A stretch of DNA of 64,000 bases from the NCBI GenBank assembly GCA_029959085.1, contig JARWIR010000008.1, forward strand, positions 16,478,001 through 16,542,000, written 5' to 3'. Under the pieces are notes generated by a model. The model made no database searches. It saw only the letters and a list, made by a program, of their open reading frames with translations, and had not been told where the DNA came from. Origin of the DNA: Nemophila menziesii (lineage: Eukaryota > Streptophyta > Magnoliopsida > Boraginales > Hydrophyllaceae). The first letter of the stretch is position 1, and the number at the start of each line of letters is the position of its first letter. Positions 47,289 through 58,011 of the stretch are shown piece after piece. Made by a program: the position numbers and the translations under genes.

Positions 47289-47562
47289 TGAATGGGTAGA
47301 TAATAAGTAAAAAGACAAACATACCCTTGGACACATAGGATTACACATCAGAGCAACATGTGACGTCATGATGAGTTGGCGGTGAGGTGGCACTGACGTG
47401 GCGCCAAGTGGCGTTGACTAACGGTCAACTAACTGAAAAATGAAAAAAGGGCTAACGGTGTCACGAATGGTTAAGATAGAGGGCGTAAAAGGGTAATTTT
47501 GAAGATCGGGGGCGGCCCGTGCACTTTGGGTATAGATCGAGGGCCACACGTGGCCTTTACCC
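47289..47562 (-). repeat. Right terminal inverted repeat of the 4.5-kb MULE
   Basis: Nearly identical inverse of 43,066-43,350, lacking the 11-bp duplication and with one substitution (GGGGGCGG here against the left GCCGCCCTC). Confidence 0.93.
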
Positions 47563-47571
47563 TTATTGAAA

Positions 47572-48345
47572 TTGGGTATCCTTCCATTGTTGCTGTTAAG
47601 TTAAGATGTTTTTATCGGTCTTTGGAATTTGGAATATATATACAACATTGACAATCACCAGGTGGGTATATAGTCGTTGTTTTTGTTAGTTAATAATGAT
47701 TTTCATATATCTGGGTGTAGACCCATTGTATTTAGTTTGGTAATACAAAGCTATCGTAGCCGGGGGTATCGAAATTGGGCATGTGTATTGTTTCACCATC
47801 GAAACTATCGTAATGGTGTCTTTAAAATGGGTATACACCCATAATGAGTTTCATATATCTGGGTTTATACCCATTTTGCTTATTTTGCCACTACAACGAC
47901 AACGTATCAGGTCATTGTTTGCAATTGGGTGTACACCCTTTGTGCTGGTACGTTGAGATGTTTTTGCTAGTATTGGGATTGAGATCTATTTGACTTTATT
48001 GGGTATACACCCGTTAAAAAGACCGGTTCCATCGTAAATGTCAAGTTGTGTGTGTATTCTATTTGACTTTATCGGAATCGATACACCAGTTTTTGCTTTA
48101 ACAAACATTGTAACACGGCTCATTTTGGAATTGGGCATACACGGGTTTAGTTTATACCCGGAAAAATAATAATAACTGATCGTATAATGATTTTCATACT
48201 AATGGGTCTACGCCCGTTAAATGGACCAATTCCATTGTAATTGTCAAAATGTGAGGAAGTGGGTCTACGCCAATCGCCCTATTGCGTGTGTTCTATTTTT
48301 TAATTTATTGGAACCAGGGATACACCCGTTTTGACTTTAACGAAT
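47572..48345. repeat. Field of GGGTRTAYRCCC-like palindromic motifs, right part
   Basis: This is the continuation of the left field after the MULE. Motifs occur near 47,572, 47,704, 47,827 (GGGTATACACCC), 47,864, 47,926 (GGGTGTACACCC), 48,000, 48,131, 48,205 (GGGTCTACGCCC), 48,259 and 48,312. Phrases such as GGAATATATATACAACATT(G/T)AC and TTATTTTGCCACTACAACGAC repeat with the left field, so it is built of diverged longer units. Confidence 0.7.
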
Positions 48346-49055
48346 TATACATTATTTTGAATTATAAATTATTTTATGAGAATACTACATAAGATAACAG
48401 TTCTGTAAAATAGTTAAATGGGATATATTACTTCTGTACCCCTTTTGAAGAATGGGTAATTTACTTAGTTGGTCCCTTATCTCTGCAAAGACTAATTACA
48501 TGGTTAAATCCACGCCTATGGTGTAGTTGAAAACACAAAAAGGACTAATTTTGTAACAGGATCACAATAAAAGGAACTAAAGTGACAAAAAGGACCAAAT
48601 GTGTTTATTTACCCTTAAATGAAGTTACAATCATGATACTCTACCTTACTACCCGTGCAACAAATTGAAAAGATTGTTTTAGTGTAGCTCTGGATTTAAC
48701 ATACAAATATATTGAAGATTACTATTAACAACATTTGAATTGTGTCTTACAGATACAAGTAATAAGAAAATCTACTACAGTTGCTGCACTCACAGGACCA
48801 TCTAACGAGCTTGATGGTGTAGATGGAGAGTTCCGTAATGAAGACAACTCTGTGCCACACACCACACAGCCCATCGCTTGCAAGTATCAAGCACCCCTCT
48901 TCTGAATTTTGGTCTTTGACGGTCACTTCCAGTGCTAATAGGAGAAGCTTTCTTCTCTGCCATCTGCATCATCATCAATGGAGGAGACTCAATGCTTCCT
49001 TTCTTAATGAATCAATGTGCTATTTTTTCAGCTTGGTTCCATGAAAACTCTGAAA
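48346..49055. other. No supported gene
   Basis: Around 48,430-48,620 there are phrases like ACTAATTTTGTAACAGGA and AAAGTGACAAAAAGGACCAAAT, typical of non-coding repeat debris. The plus-strand short frame at 48,823-49,044 has no recognisable domain. Confidence 0.3.
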
Positions 49056-49133
49056 TCTTCCTTCTCCAACAACTAAAACATTAGTGTTGAAATTTTCATC
49101 TGTCAAAACCATGTCTGAAGCTTCTTTTTCAAC
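49056..49133 (-). pseudogene. Exon fragment of an ER-type Ca2+-ATPase (ECA-like)
   Basis: After a TTTCCAG acceptor, the minus strand encodes VEKEASDMVLTDENFNTNVL followed by VVGEGR. This matches the cytoplasmic P-domain hinge of P-type ATPases, normally VAKEASDMVLADDNFxxIVxAV(A/G)EGR, in the version typical of plant ECA calcium pumps. Only 26 codons are recognisable, with no neighbouring ECA exons, so it looks like a captured or relic exon within the 17.9-kb insertion. Confidence 0.6.
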
Positions 49134-50030
49134 CTGGAAACCATTTAAAAGCTAATTAATTATCCGTGTATCATAATGTCCGTGTGTATACTAGCTACTA
49201 ATTGTACCCAATCATAATGTCTATGTACCAAAAGAAAGGTTCAATTTCAGAAGTATCCCCTAGCTTATTAACACAAAAAAAAAAAAAGAGATTTTTTAAT
49301 TGTGCGTGTATCTACATAAAGCTGGAGTTTGAAGAAACTAACCTTTTAGTAATTTCCAAATGATTGAAGCCTTTAATATATATCCCGAATGTGATTTGGA
49401 TTTTCAGTTTGGTCCTCGGAATGGAAATGCTTACACATTCTCTCATCGTATATCAACCCAACTAGAGTCTGGAGAAAAAACATCCATCAGACAACATATA
49501 ACACATTAAATTATTACAAACTCAGATGGGATAAGAGTAGTATGAGGATTCAAATTCAAATTTCAAAAAAAGAAGAAAGAAGCATCGTGTATTATTTCCA
49601 AAGTAATGAACCTTATTATCACTGTATAGACGAGATGAAGATGCACCAGGTACCAATAATGATTTTCCTTCACAAATTATTATATTAAAGTGAACTTTCT
49701 GCAGCAGATACATAGAGAGATATTATTATATTACGTTGTACGATGATCATGCCTGTCATTGCTTGCTCATGTTAGGACAACATTTGTCCTGTGTGAGTGT
49801 TTCCTCTCTCTTGGAGTACAACTCATCAAGTTTGAGTGATCAACCTGCGAATCTTTTATGTTCGGAACGGAGATAGCATCATTAGAGGAAATGTGGGTCC
49901 TAATTTGTATTTTGGTGGCTAATAAAGTGAGTCTCTATGCATAATGTATAATGTGTGATCAAAGCCGTCAGAAATTGCCGGATAAAGCCCCACCCCACCC
50001 ACCAATTCAATAAAAACAACCGGACTTTCT
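49134..50030. promoter_or_regulatory. Spacer and upstream region of the glutaredoxin gene
   Basis: Mostly AT-rich with no supported coding. The proximal promoter of the glutaredoxin gene is expected in the last few hundred bases. CCCCACCCCACCC at about 49,988-50,000 is the only conspicuous GC-rich word. Confidence 0.35.
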
Positions 50031-50040
50031 CTATATAAAA
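50031..50040 (+). promoter_or_regulatory. TATA box of the glutaredoxin gene
   Basis: CTATATAAAA lies 70 bp before the ATG at 50,110, giving a leader of roughly 40 nt if transcription starts about 30 bp downstream. This is a textbook position for a plant TATA promoter. Confidence 0.7.
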
Positions 50041-50109
50041 AGTATCTATCTTTTCTAGTGATCGCCATTACTTCTCTTTAAGCTAAAAAGACAAACCACC
50101 ATTTTCAAC

Positions 50110-50520
50110 ATGAAACTAGTAGTGCAAGGATCATCAACCATAAGACCACCACTAGACAACAACAATGGTGGAGCCAACGCATCTCAAGCTACGAGAATCT
50201 ACGAGAAGATACAAGGTTTAGCCACCGGTAACGCGGTGGTGGTGTTCACCGTCAGAGGGTGTTGTATGGGTCATGTTGTGAAGCAACTACTGACTGGTCT
50301 TGGTGTTGGGCCCACCATTTTTGAGCTTGATCATCTTGACAAAGATGGTCGTGAGATTCATGATTTTCTGTTTCAGGTTGCCGGAAAAGGCCATCATCAA
50401 CCTCTTCCGACGGTTTTCATTGGTGGGAAATTGTTGGGTGGTGTTGAAACTCTCATGGCTTGTCATATTAATGGAACTCTTGTCCCTCTTCTCAAGAATG
50501 CTGGTGCTCTGTGGCTCTGA
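50110..50520 (+). CDS. CC-type (ROXY-like) glutaredoxin
   Basis: This intact intronless 136-residue gene encodes a land-plant-specific CC-type glutaredoxin. The active site CCMG is at residues 51-54 within VVVFTVRGCCMGHVVKQLL. The glutathione-binding cis-proline loop LPTVFIGGKLLGG is at 99-111. The C terminus carries LVPLL (an LxxLL motif, 124-128) and ends ALWL, the motif ROXY proteins use to contact TGA bZIP factors. Family members act in nucleus and cytosol as adaptors or redox regulators of TGA-controlled flower, stress and nitrate responses. The N-terminal ~30 residues are Gly/Asn/Ser-rich and variable. Lack of introns is normal for the family. A truncated paralogue is at 42,111, and this gene lies inside a 17.9-kb insertion, so it has probably moved here from another locus. 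Confidence 0.93.
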   Translation: MKLVVQGSSTIRPPLDNNNGGANASQATRIYEKIQGLATGNAVVVFTVRGCCMGHVVKQLLTGLGVGPTIFELDHLDKDGREIHDFLFQVAGKGHHQPLPTVFIGGKLLGGVETLMACHINGTLVPLLKNAGALWL

Positions 50521-50788
50521 GCTATGGATAATTTACTAATTCAGATAATTAATATATTTATCATGATTTTTATGTACTACTATTTGAGTATTCTAGTTAA
50601 TTATATGGGACAATTAGTAGTATAAATTAGTGTTTAATTATTCTAATGTTGAGCAGAAATAAGAATTTCAAGATAAGTGATCATATCTATTGAGTAGTTA
50701 ATGTTTGTGCAGCTTCGTTTATCTGAATAAGAAGCCTAATTTTTGGTTGAGCAAATGCAATATATATATATATATATATAGAGAGAGA
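50521..50788. other. Glutaredoxin 3' region with a (TA)n tract
   Basis: Presumed 3' UTR, then a TA run at about 50,759-50,780 and GAGAGAGAATAA leading into the inverted-repeat element. Confidence 0.4.
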
Positions 50789-51592
50789 ATAAGGGAGAAG
50801 AGCTGCCATCTTATTTTAAAAAGTGAGCTAGCAGCATTGGTATATAAACAAAAAAATACATAATAATAAAACAATACACAAACGTCTTCCTCTAAGCCCG
50901 TCCATCTCTTCTTCCTTTCTCTCACAACGCATAACACCAAGCCCTCAGTAGGGTTAATTGTAGCCATAGTATAATCTTCTTCCCTTCATAGGTATGAGTT
51001 CTTTTTCTTTTTTCTATTATGTAATATTCAACCCTAATTTCATTTTCAAAATTGTTAAGCTATTTCATCAGAATAACCCTTACTTCAAAATTTTTGTTTG
51101 TATTATATTGACGGTTAATTGCACCCACATGCTTTTCTTTTATTTGGAGAAACTTCTATAGATTGAAGATAAGCTTCCTTTCTCCTTTCTTACGAGTAGG
51201 AGCTTGATAGAAGCAGCTATCTAGGTAACTACGTTTATTGACTGTTTGAAGCTTTTACGTGAGAATAGTTATGTGTTGTGTGAGTTTTATGGGTCCCATT
51301 ATTTGTCAGGAAGGTTGTTTGAGAAATTTAACAAAGAATACACAGCAAAATATCGGACCCTGTAATGCAATTAAATCAAATATTTAATTCCCAATATGTG
51401 TTATTTTGCATAGTATAAGGACCTCGGTGTACTTTTGGCCAAATTAGGGAGTTAAAGTGCAATTTTTTATAGTATAAGGACCGATAGTGCAATTTTTTAT
51501 AGTATAAGGACTGATTGTGCAATTTTAGATAATATAGGGATCAAACTTGGAATTTTGTGGATATGGAGGGTGGAAAAAAGTGTTAATTTGGT
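50789..51592 (+). repeat. Left arm of the foldback-like element
   Basis: Inverse of 53,189-54,213, about 90 percent identical by eye. From about 51,410 it contains three to four ~35-bp units (ATAGTATAAGGACCGATAGTGCAA-like). Confidence 0.75.
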
Positions 51593-53188
51593 TGTGAACA
51601 TTTTAAAAAGCTTTAGCATTTAAAGAAAGGAAGTGTTTGGACCTGTTCTTGAGCCAACGATTATAACTGTGGTTTTGTGGGATTCATATATTGAAAAGGC
51701 ACAAGTATTCAAGACAGTTATTGAAGTTGCGTTTATGCTTTTGAGTTTTGAGAATCGATGATATTATTCCTGAATAAGGAAATAGTAAAAGAGGCAATTG
51801 AAAGGAAAGAATCATATTTGATTACCTATTATTATGTGTTAGCTTTTTTTTTTAATTTCTGTTGAAGGTTTTTTGGATCATAGTTTAACTTGTGAAACAG
51901 TTATTTGGATTAAGCATGAATAGTGCCGTGAGATGTGAATGACAATATTTTGTTTAATTGAGATTTTGATATTAGTATAAACATGTTATGACGAATCTTG
52001 GAAGATTTCCACAACAAATAAAATCTTGTAATCCAAAACGCATATGGCCATGGCCATTGTGATTAGTACAAATATTATTACTCTTAGATTAGATAATATC
52101 TCAAACTTTTACTCCTATCCTCCTAAAAATTTATTAGACAATAGGACATTATGTGGTATATCCTTGATTTATTGAGGAGGAGGAGGAGTAAGATTCCGAA
52201 AAATATACTATCACATCTTTGAGATTTTCACCACTGTGCGAGTTGCTAGGGGAATGATCTGAGTTTCCAAACACTTAGAAGAAGTGGTAAGGCGATTCAT
52301 AATTGTGGTCGTAATTGTGTCTTTACTTTCAGTAATTGCATATCGCACAAACATAAATATTATAGACGCAATACAAACACGGCTTATTGTCCCACTAACT
52401 TGTATTTGCTAAAAATGTACGCAATATATTTGAGAACTAATTCCAATATAAATTCTACTATTTATTTTTCTTTATATTTGCTAAAAATGTACGCAATATA
52501 TTTGAAAACTAATTCCAATATAAATTCTACTATTTATTTTTCTCAATATCCCATTTACGATTCCACATGATAATATACTCGCCACCCTTTCCTGCAAGCT
52601 CTTTACATGTGAGGTTTACTGAAGTAATATTCACTTTCTTCAGAAAGTCGTCTACGATCTTCTTAGCAACATTATCACCATCAAGAGCTAATGACATGTA
52701 GGAGATGTAAGTGAAAATATCTGGTTAGATGTAATGTGACTAGTAATCTCTATACGAAAACTGAAACTGCTTTCTCGCCACGGGAATCTTGAACATTTAC
52801 TATAATTCTTCTTCTTCGATTTATCCGTTTCTGATTATCTGGCGTTTTGTTTTTAATTTATTCTGCAAATTTGGAAGTACCGAATATCGTAGTTGCTGCT
52901 GTTGCGAAACTCCTTTCTTTTCAGCAATGTTCTGCTGCAAATTTTGCTTGATGTCCCTCATGAATATTTTTCAGACATGAGCACATATAGATTCTTTTTA
53001 ATGAAGCCATTGATTTTTTCGAAGCATGATTCCCCGAAGATAAACTGACAAATCGATACAGATTTGTTGATCTGCATCACCACTATCTCCTTCAACAATA
53101 GGCTTTTGAGCAGGATCCAATCCAGGAGCTTGTGTCTAATTAATACCACTCACAATATCATCGATTCTCAAAACTCATTTCGAAATCA
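51593..53188. other. Core of the foldback-like element with coding scraps
   Basis: A plus-strand stretch near 51,633-51,760 reads FGPVLEPTIITVVLWDSYIE, which looks a little like an OB-fold of RPA-like proteins, but this is weak. On the minus strand, about 52,735-52,545 reads YISYMSLALDGDNVAKKIVD and then KVNITSVNLTCKELAGKGGE...MWNRKWDIE before a stop, an apparently genuine C-terminal exon of a protein I cannot identify. A 76-bp direct repeat (TTTGCTAAAAATGTACGCAA onward) lies near 52,407-52,540. Confidence 0.35.
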
Positions 53189-54213
53189 TTAACACTTTTT
53201 TCCACCCTCCTCTAGAAATCATTTTGAAATTTACTTGTGCAGCAAAAATTCCACTATCAATCCTAATATTATATAAATTTGCACTTTTAGTCCCTATATT
53301 AGCCAAAATTGCACCTTCGATTCCTATATTAGCCAAAATTGCACTTTTGATCCCTGAATTAGCCAAAGTTGCCCTATAGATTATCCAAAATTGCACTATA
53401 GGCCTCCTTATTAACAAAAATTTCAAGTTGATTTCAATATCTAAATTGCACTATCGGTCCCTATACTATCAAAAATTGCACTTTCACTTCATAATTTAGC
53501 CAAAAATAAACAGAGGTCCTTACACTAAGCAAAATAAACTATATTGGGAATTAACTATTTGATTTAATTGCGAGTCCTATATTTGCTGTGAATTCTTTGT
53601 TCATACAATAATCTTCCTGTCAAATAATGGGACCCATAGAACTCACACAACTCATAACTATTCTCACGTAGAAGCTTCAAACAGTCAATAAACATAGTTA
53701 CCTAGATAGCTGCTTCTATCAAGCTCTTACTCGTAAGAAAGGAGAAAGGAAGCTTATCTTCAATCTATAGAAGTTTCTCCAAACAAAAGAAAAGCATGTG
53801 GGTGCAATTAACCGTCAATATAATACAAATAAAAAATTTGAATTAAGGGTTATTCTGATGAAATAGCTTAACAATTTTGAAAATGAAATTAGGGTTGAAT
53901 ATTACATAATAGAAAAAAGAAAAAGAACTCATACCTATGAAGGGAAGAAGATTATACTATGGCTACAATTAACCCTACTGAGGGCTTGGTGTTATGCGTT
54001 GTGAGAGAAAGGAAGAACAGATGGACGGGCTTAGAGGAAGACGTTTGTGTATTGTTTTATTATTATGTATTTTTTTGTTTATATACCAATGCTGCTAGCT
54101 CACTTTTTAAAATAAGATGGCAGCTCTTCTCCCTTATTATTATGTATTTTTTTGTTTATATACCAATGCTGCTAGCTCACTTTTTAAAATAAGATGGCAG
54201 CTCTCCTCCCATA
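53189..54213 (-). repeat. Right arm of the foldback-like element
   Basis: Inverse of the left arm, longer because of extra ~35-bp GCACTTTTAGTCCCTATATT-type units (53,270-53,480) and a tandem duplication of the terminal ~75 bp (54,060-54,207). Confidence 0.75.
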
Positions 54214-54218
54214 TCCTC

Positions 54219-56098
54219 TTAATTAGGTAGAAATTATGAACATATAATTTAGATTTAGATAATTATAAACAAAATATTATCATTGATATGTATATGTTGC
54301 TTCTTCCTAAATACACTATAATGTTGTGTACTACTTTTAATTAGTTAAAACTTAAGGATTTCTTCTAATTTTTATTTTGTCCAAAAAAATTTAAGGTTTC
54401 GTCTTAATTACCCCATGTGCCTTGCTTTGAGTTTATACCACACTGGTGGTACAAAAACTTGTAAAAGTTCTTGTCATGGTTTACAAAGTCAGTGCAACTT
54501 GCTTAAGAGTCGTCTACCCAGTTCACAATTTATTTGTCTTTACTTTTAAACATGATTAAATAAAAAAAAATAGTATTAATGCCCAAGAAATCCCTAAAGT
54601 TATAATTAATTTTTCCTCACCACAGCACATAAAAGGCACCTTACATTTTGCTTTTTGCTTTTTTTGGCCCATAAAAAGAGCAGTTTGAGTTATGGGAAAT
54701 TTCCCAAAAATCAAATTTTGAGCTATGGGAAAATTCACAGAACTCAGATTTTGAGTTATGTGAATCTTCTCATAACTCAATTTTCTTTAAAAAAGACAGT
54801 GCTTTTTACGAGATAGTGGACAAGGCTACAGGGATTTATTGAGCATTACCTTTTTTTTTATCCTTACTTTTATATTTATTATATTGAAATTAAAAATCAA
54901 TAAAGTATGGAAACTCTGTATCCACCTAGTATCTCACTATTACACTCATGTTCCAGTGCAATCCTTATACCATGGAGAATTAATCTAGATTTAAACTTGG
55001 AGTTCTTCTCCTAACTAGACATTGTATTTATCTCTTTGGTAACATTTGATGAAATCAGCTATATTCACCAAATTTTTATAGAATAGGAGGATATTTTATC
55101 TATAAAATACTATAGGAGTTTTTTCTTCTCTTAATACACATCACAAAAGGGCATTAGATTTTTTTATCCAAGATGTAATTTTTATTAAGTTAAAGATAAA
55201 CACTTTCATCCATTGAGAAATTATTTTTAAGATTATATATGAACATCCAACCTACTCAACTCTTACTTAAACTAATATATGTAAGACAACATATTGTAAA
55301 TTTTACATTCTTACAAAACTAAAAAATGAAAGCATTTTGATTATTTTACATCATAAAGAAAATAAAATTAAAAATATACTAGAAATTCAAAATCATTACA
55401 TGTGTATGTGGATACACACACATATATATATATGTGTGTGTGTGTGTGTATGTATGCATTCGCGCATATATTCAATAAATTTGGTTAATATATTTAGTAA
55501 ATTCATTGTATTGAAATATTAACTTCTTTATGTTATGTATTTTTATTTAAAAATATGCGTTGTTCAATTTATTAGAATGAATTTTGTGTTAAATGAAACA
55601 AAATAAATACTGATCCTTAGATTTTATTTTTTCTTTACAGGTTTACTTATATAACCCAACTTATTGTTTTATATAGTTGAGATCGATGACCATAACATTT
55701 CAATGAATTACAATATTTATGAAATCCACAAGGTAAAACATAATTACTATTTTATTTTAGCATAAATTTCCATAATTCCCCTTATCTTGGGGGTCGTTTT
55801 GTTGTCCCTATCTTTCAAAACAATTCCCCCACCTCCCTTTTTTATCAATGAATTTGGGAAAATATCCATCTCAGTTGGGAGTTTTTGGTGCGACTTTTTT
55901 TTGAAGATAGAATATAGCCGTATCAACAATTTTGGAGGCCATTAGGCGAAGCAAAATTTAGTACCCGGTCATCAAAAAAAGTAAAGAACCATTAAATTGA
56001 AATTCACTTACAATATTTTATCAATACAAAATAAATTACATAAATATCTTCTTCTTCTTAAAACAAGTTACTAAAAGTCATACTATGTCATAGTCTTA
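54219..56098. repeat. Copy B of the duplicated block, segment 2
   Basis: Resumes the match to copy A at GAAATTATGAACATATAATT (copy A about 18,290) and continues to CATAGTCTTA (copy A about 20,116). It includes a shrunken form of the TA/TG microsatellite near 55,420-55,452. It is non-coding. Confidence 0.85.
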
Positions 56099-57481
56099 AG
56101 TGTCGTTTGTTATTTTAAGTAATAAGTGTTGAATGCTGAATGAACAGCTGAATATAACTTATTCTGTTAAGAGGCAGTGTCTGAATGATTCAAACTTAGG
56201 TGGTGTTTGTTTGCACTTAATAAGTCTTAATCTGATTCATTAAGATATTTTATTAATTAAGATTGTTTGTTTTATTTATTTATTCAGTACTTAATATCAC
56301 TTATTATCACTTAAACGGTCAGACCTACAAAGAAGTCTGAACATAAAAAAATATCACTTAATAGATATTTTTATCATTTTTACCCTTAATTCTTCATATA
56401 TCTTTTACTTTTAATATGGGTTTCTCATCTTAATTTCATCTCATTGCTGCAACGTTTCTCTCATCTCTTCTACTCAGGTAAATTTTTTATTGCTATTATT
56501 TTCTTATTTATTGTGGAATTTTAGATATAGAGATACGTATTTTATTTGTAATTGATTGATTTTATATTTGTGGTTTCGATCAATTTCTTGACTTTTTTTT
56601 GCTACGATTGAGATCTTTTGTTGTGAGCTTCTTTTGCAAACTTAGATATTTGTTACTTTTGCATTGTGGTCATGTTTTCCATGTCGTTACATGTGTTGAC
56701 TCTCATATTAAAAAGTAGCTTATTTGTTCTGACTGATTTGTATATTCATTCTTAAGAGTTGAGTTTAAATAATTATTGAATAGTTTGTTGGATTCAATAG
56801 AATTGTTAGTAGATTTAATTAGGAATATTCAAAAGGTTGTAAATCATGATATGCTTATAAATACCGAAGTACGTTATGAGGGTTTAAATGATATGTATTC
56901 TTTTTTTTGTTGGTTATGATTTTTATTGGACGACTGTAATTATATAAGTAGTAGCCATTTGAAAAAAAAGACTTCTATTCATATACAGTAACTTTAAATT
57001 GATTTTAACAAATTATTTTTTAACAGCTGCTGAGCAGTAGTATTTTGTTGAGCACTAATTTTTTTGGTGAGTTATTGTTTGATGATTACACTTTGCTCAC
57101 TTGCATCCTTGATCTCTTTATATTAAACCAACAAAGAGAAAAAAAAAACCAATTTGATTTATTTTGTTTTTATATGATCGAATTTAGTAAATGCGTAACC
57201 TCATTCTATAGCAGGTGGATAAGAATTTTAGCATGATAACATAGGTTAATACATAGTAATGGAATAGGTGGCTACATTATGAACTATGAACAAATTTTTA
57301 ATTAAAAATTTAGATAATAAAAAATAGGTCAACTGAGTGGTTTCTGCATAATTTTCATATGGCTGAAAAAATTCACTGTGGCCACCTATTAAACATGTGC
57401 AAGGTTTTGTTTTATTTGTCATAAACTGATTATGAAAATATAGGGAGCATTCGAAAAAAAAAAACCAAGTAGAAAAAGTTC

Positions 57482-57747
57482 AATCATGCGCGTACAAATT
57501 CATAAATGTAATCGAACGTGCTTTTGGTGTGTTGAAAGCACGTTTTCCAATTTTGAAAAGAATTGCTCTTTTTTCTCTAGAAGTACAAAGGGACATAGTT
57601 ATCGCGTGCTTTACAGTTCATAACTTTATACGAAAAAACAACCTAAGTGATGATTTTTTTGCTCAATATGATCAACCCTACATGGTATTTTTAAATGAAA
57701 ATACACAAGATGAAAATGAAGAAGAACTTCGAGACCGAACAAGGTAG
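57482..57747 (+). pseudogene. PIF/Harbinger transposase C-terminal fragment (DDE_4 type)
   Basis: The plus strand encodes NVIERAFGVLKARFPILKRI and then SLEVQRDIVIACFTVHNFIR. These are the conserved last motif of PIF/Harbinger (DDE_4, HARBI1-like) transposases, in which the ERAFG...LK(A/R)RF helix carries the catalytic Glu and is followed by the hydrophobic HNF(I/L)R helix. The two upstream Asp motifs are missing, and stops precede the fragment. After the helix comes an acidic tail (ENTQDENEEELRDRTR). A relic of the autonomous ancestor of the enclosing element. Confidence 0.85.
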
Positions 57748-58011
57748 AGCACATGGAATTGCAGAAGATCAACAATTTATGACAAATTTGCGAGAAGAAA
57801 TTTCGATCCAACTGATGCAAAGTAACTAGAGAGTGATTGTACTAGCTTGTTTTTATTCAAGTTTTTTTATTTCTTGGAAACTTAATTAAATTTGTCGGTT
57901 TTGTTAACCAATTTTCTATAAGACTAGTCATTTTTTCGTGAACAATATATTTTTAAATTTATCTTTGATAAAATAGGTAAGCAAAGTATTGAGGATATAA
58001 ATAACAACTAT

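Larger units (their letters stand above)
43066..47562 (+). mobile_element. Young 4.5-kb Mutator-like element with three genes
   Basis: The 4,497-bp element starts GGGTAAAGGCCACGTGTGG and ends with the inverse, and is flanked by the perfect 9-bp repeat TTATTGAAA at 43,057-43,065 and 47,563-47,571, the Mutator hallmark. Terminal inverted repeats are about 285 and 274 bp and differ by one base and one 11-bp indel by eye, so the insertion is recent. Inside are a MuDR-type transposase gene on the plus strand starting near the left repeat, and two genes on the minus strand starting near the right repeat. This convergent plan resembles maize MuDR (mudrA and mudrB). The transposase copy here has one premature stop. 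Confidence 0.93.
50789..54213. mobile_element. Inverted-repeat (foldback-like) element, about 3.4 kb
   Basis: The left arm (about 50,789-51,592) reappears inverted as the right arm (about 53,189-54,213). Shared landmarks include GGGAGAAGAGCTGCCATC at the tip, CTAGCAGCATTGGTATATAAAC, CAACGCATAACACCAAGC, GAAGATAAGCTTCCTTTCTCC, GGGTCCCATTATTTG and several AGTGCAATTTTTTATAG units. The right tip has an extra tandem ~75-bp copy. Such long arms are seen in foldback and some Mutator-like elements. A clean flanking duplication was not found; the right tip almost touches the 20-bp flank of the larger insertion. The core (51,593-53,188) has only scraps of coding sequence. Confidence 0.75.
36316..54218. 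mobile_element. 17.9-kb insertion in copy B flanked by a 20-bp direct repeat
   Basis: Copy A is continuous across this position, so the 17.9 kb is an insertion. It is bracketed by TTAATTAGGTAGAAATTATG at 36,296-36,315 and 54,219-54,238. The two inner ends are not inverted or direct repeats of each other: the left end is the last part of a ULP-like gene and the right end is the tip of an inverted-repeat element. A 20-bp duplication without paired termini is not typical of a DNA transposon. Filler-DNA repair of a staggered double-strand break, bringing in a segment of another locus, explains it better. Its cargo is described in the entries below. Confidence 0.65.

Noticed and set aside
42309..48345. 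CRISPR-like spacing of palindromic motifs
   Set aside because: Plant nuclear context, irregular spacing, diverged motifs and no associated genes; this is not a CRISPR array.
50719..50967. Matching 60-residue frames (MATINPTEGL...) in both arms of the inverted-repeat element, also 53,959-54,192
   Set aside because: Both are the same inverted-repeat sequence read outward; no domain and no conservation evidence.
36316..54218. A single giant Mutator-like transposon spanning the insertion
   Set aside because: The two ends are not inverted repeats and the duplication is 20 bp, not 9-11 bp.
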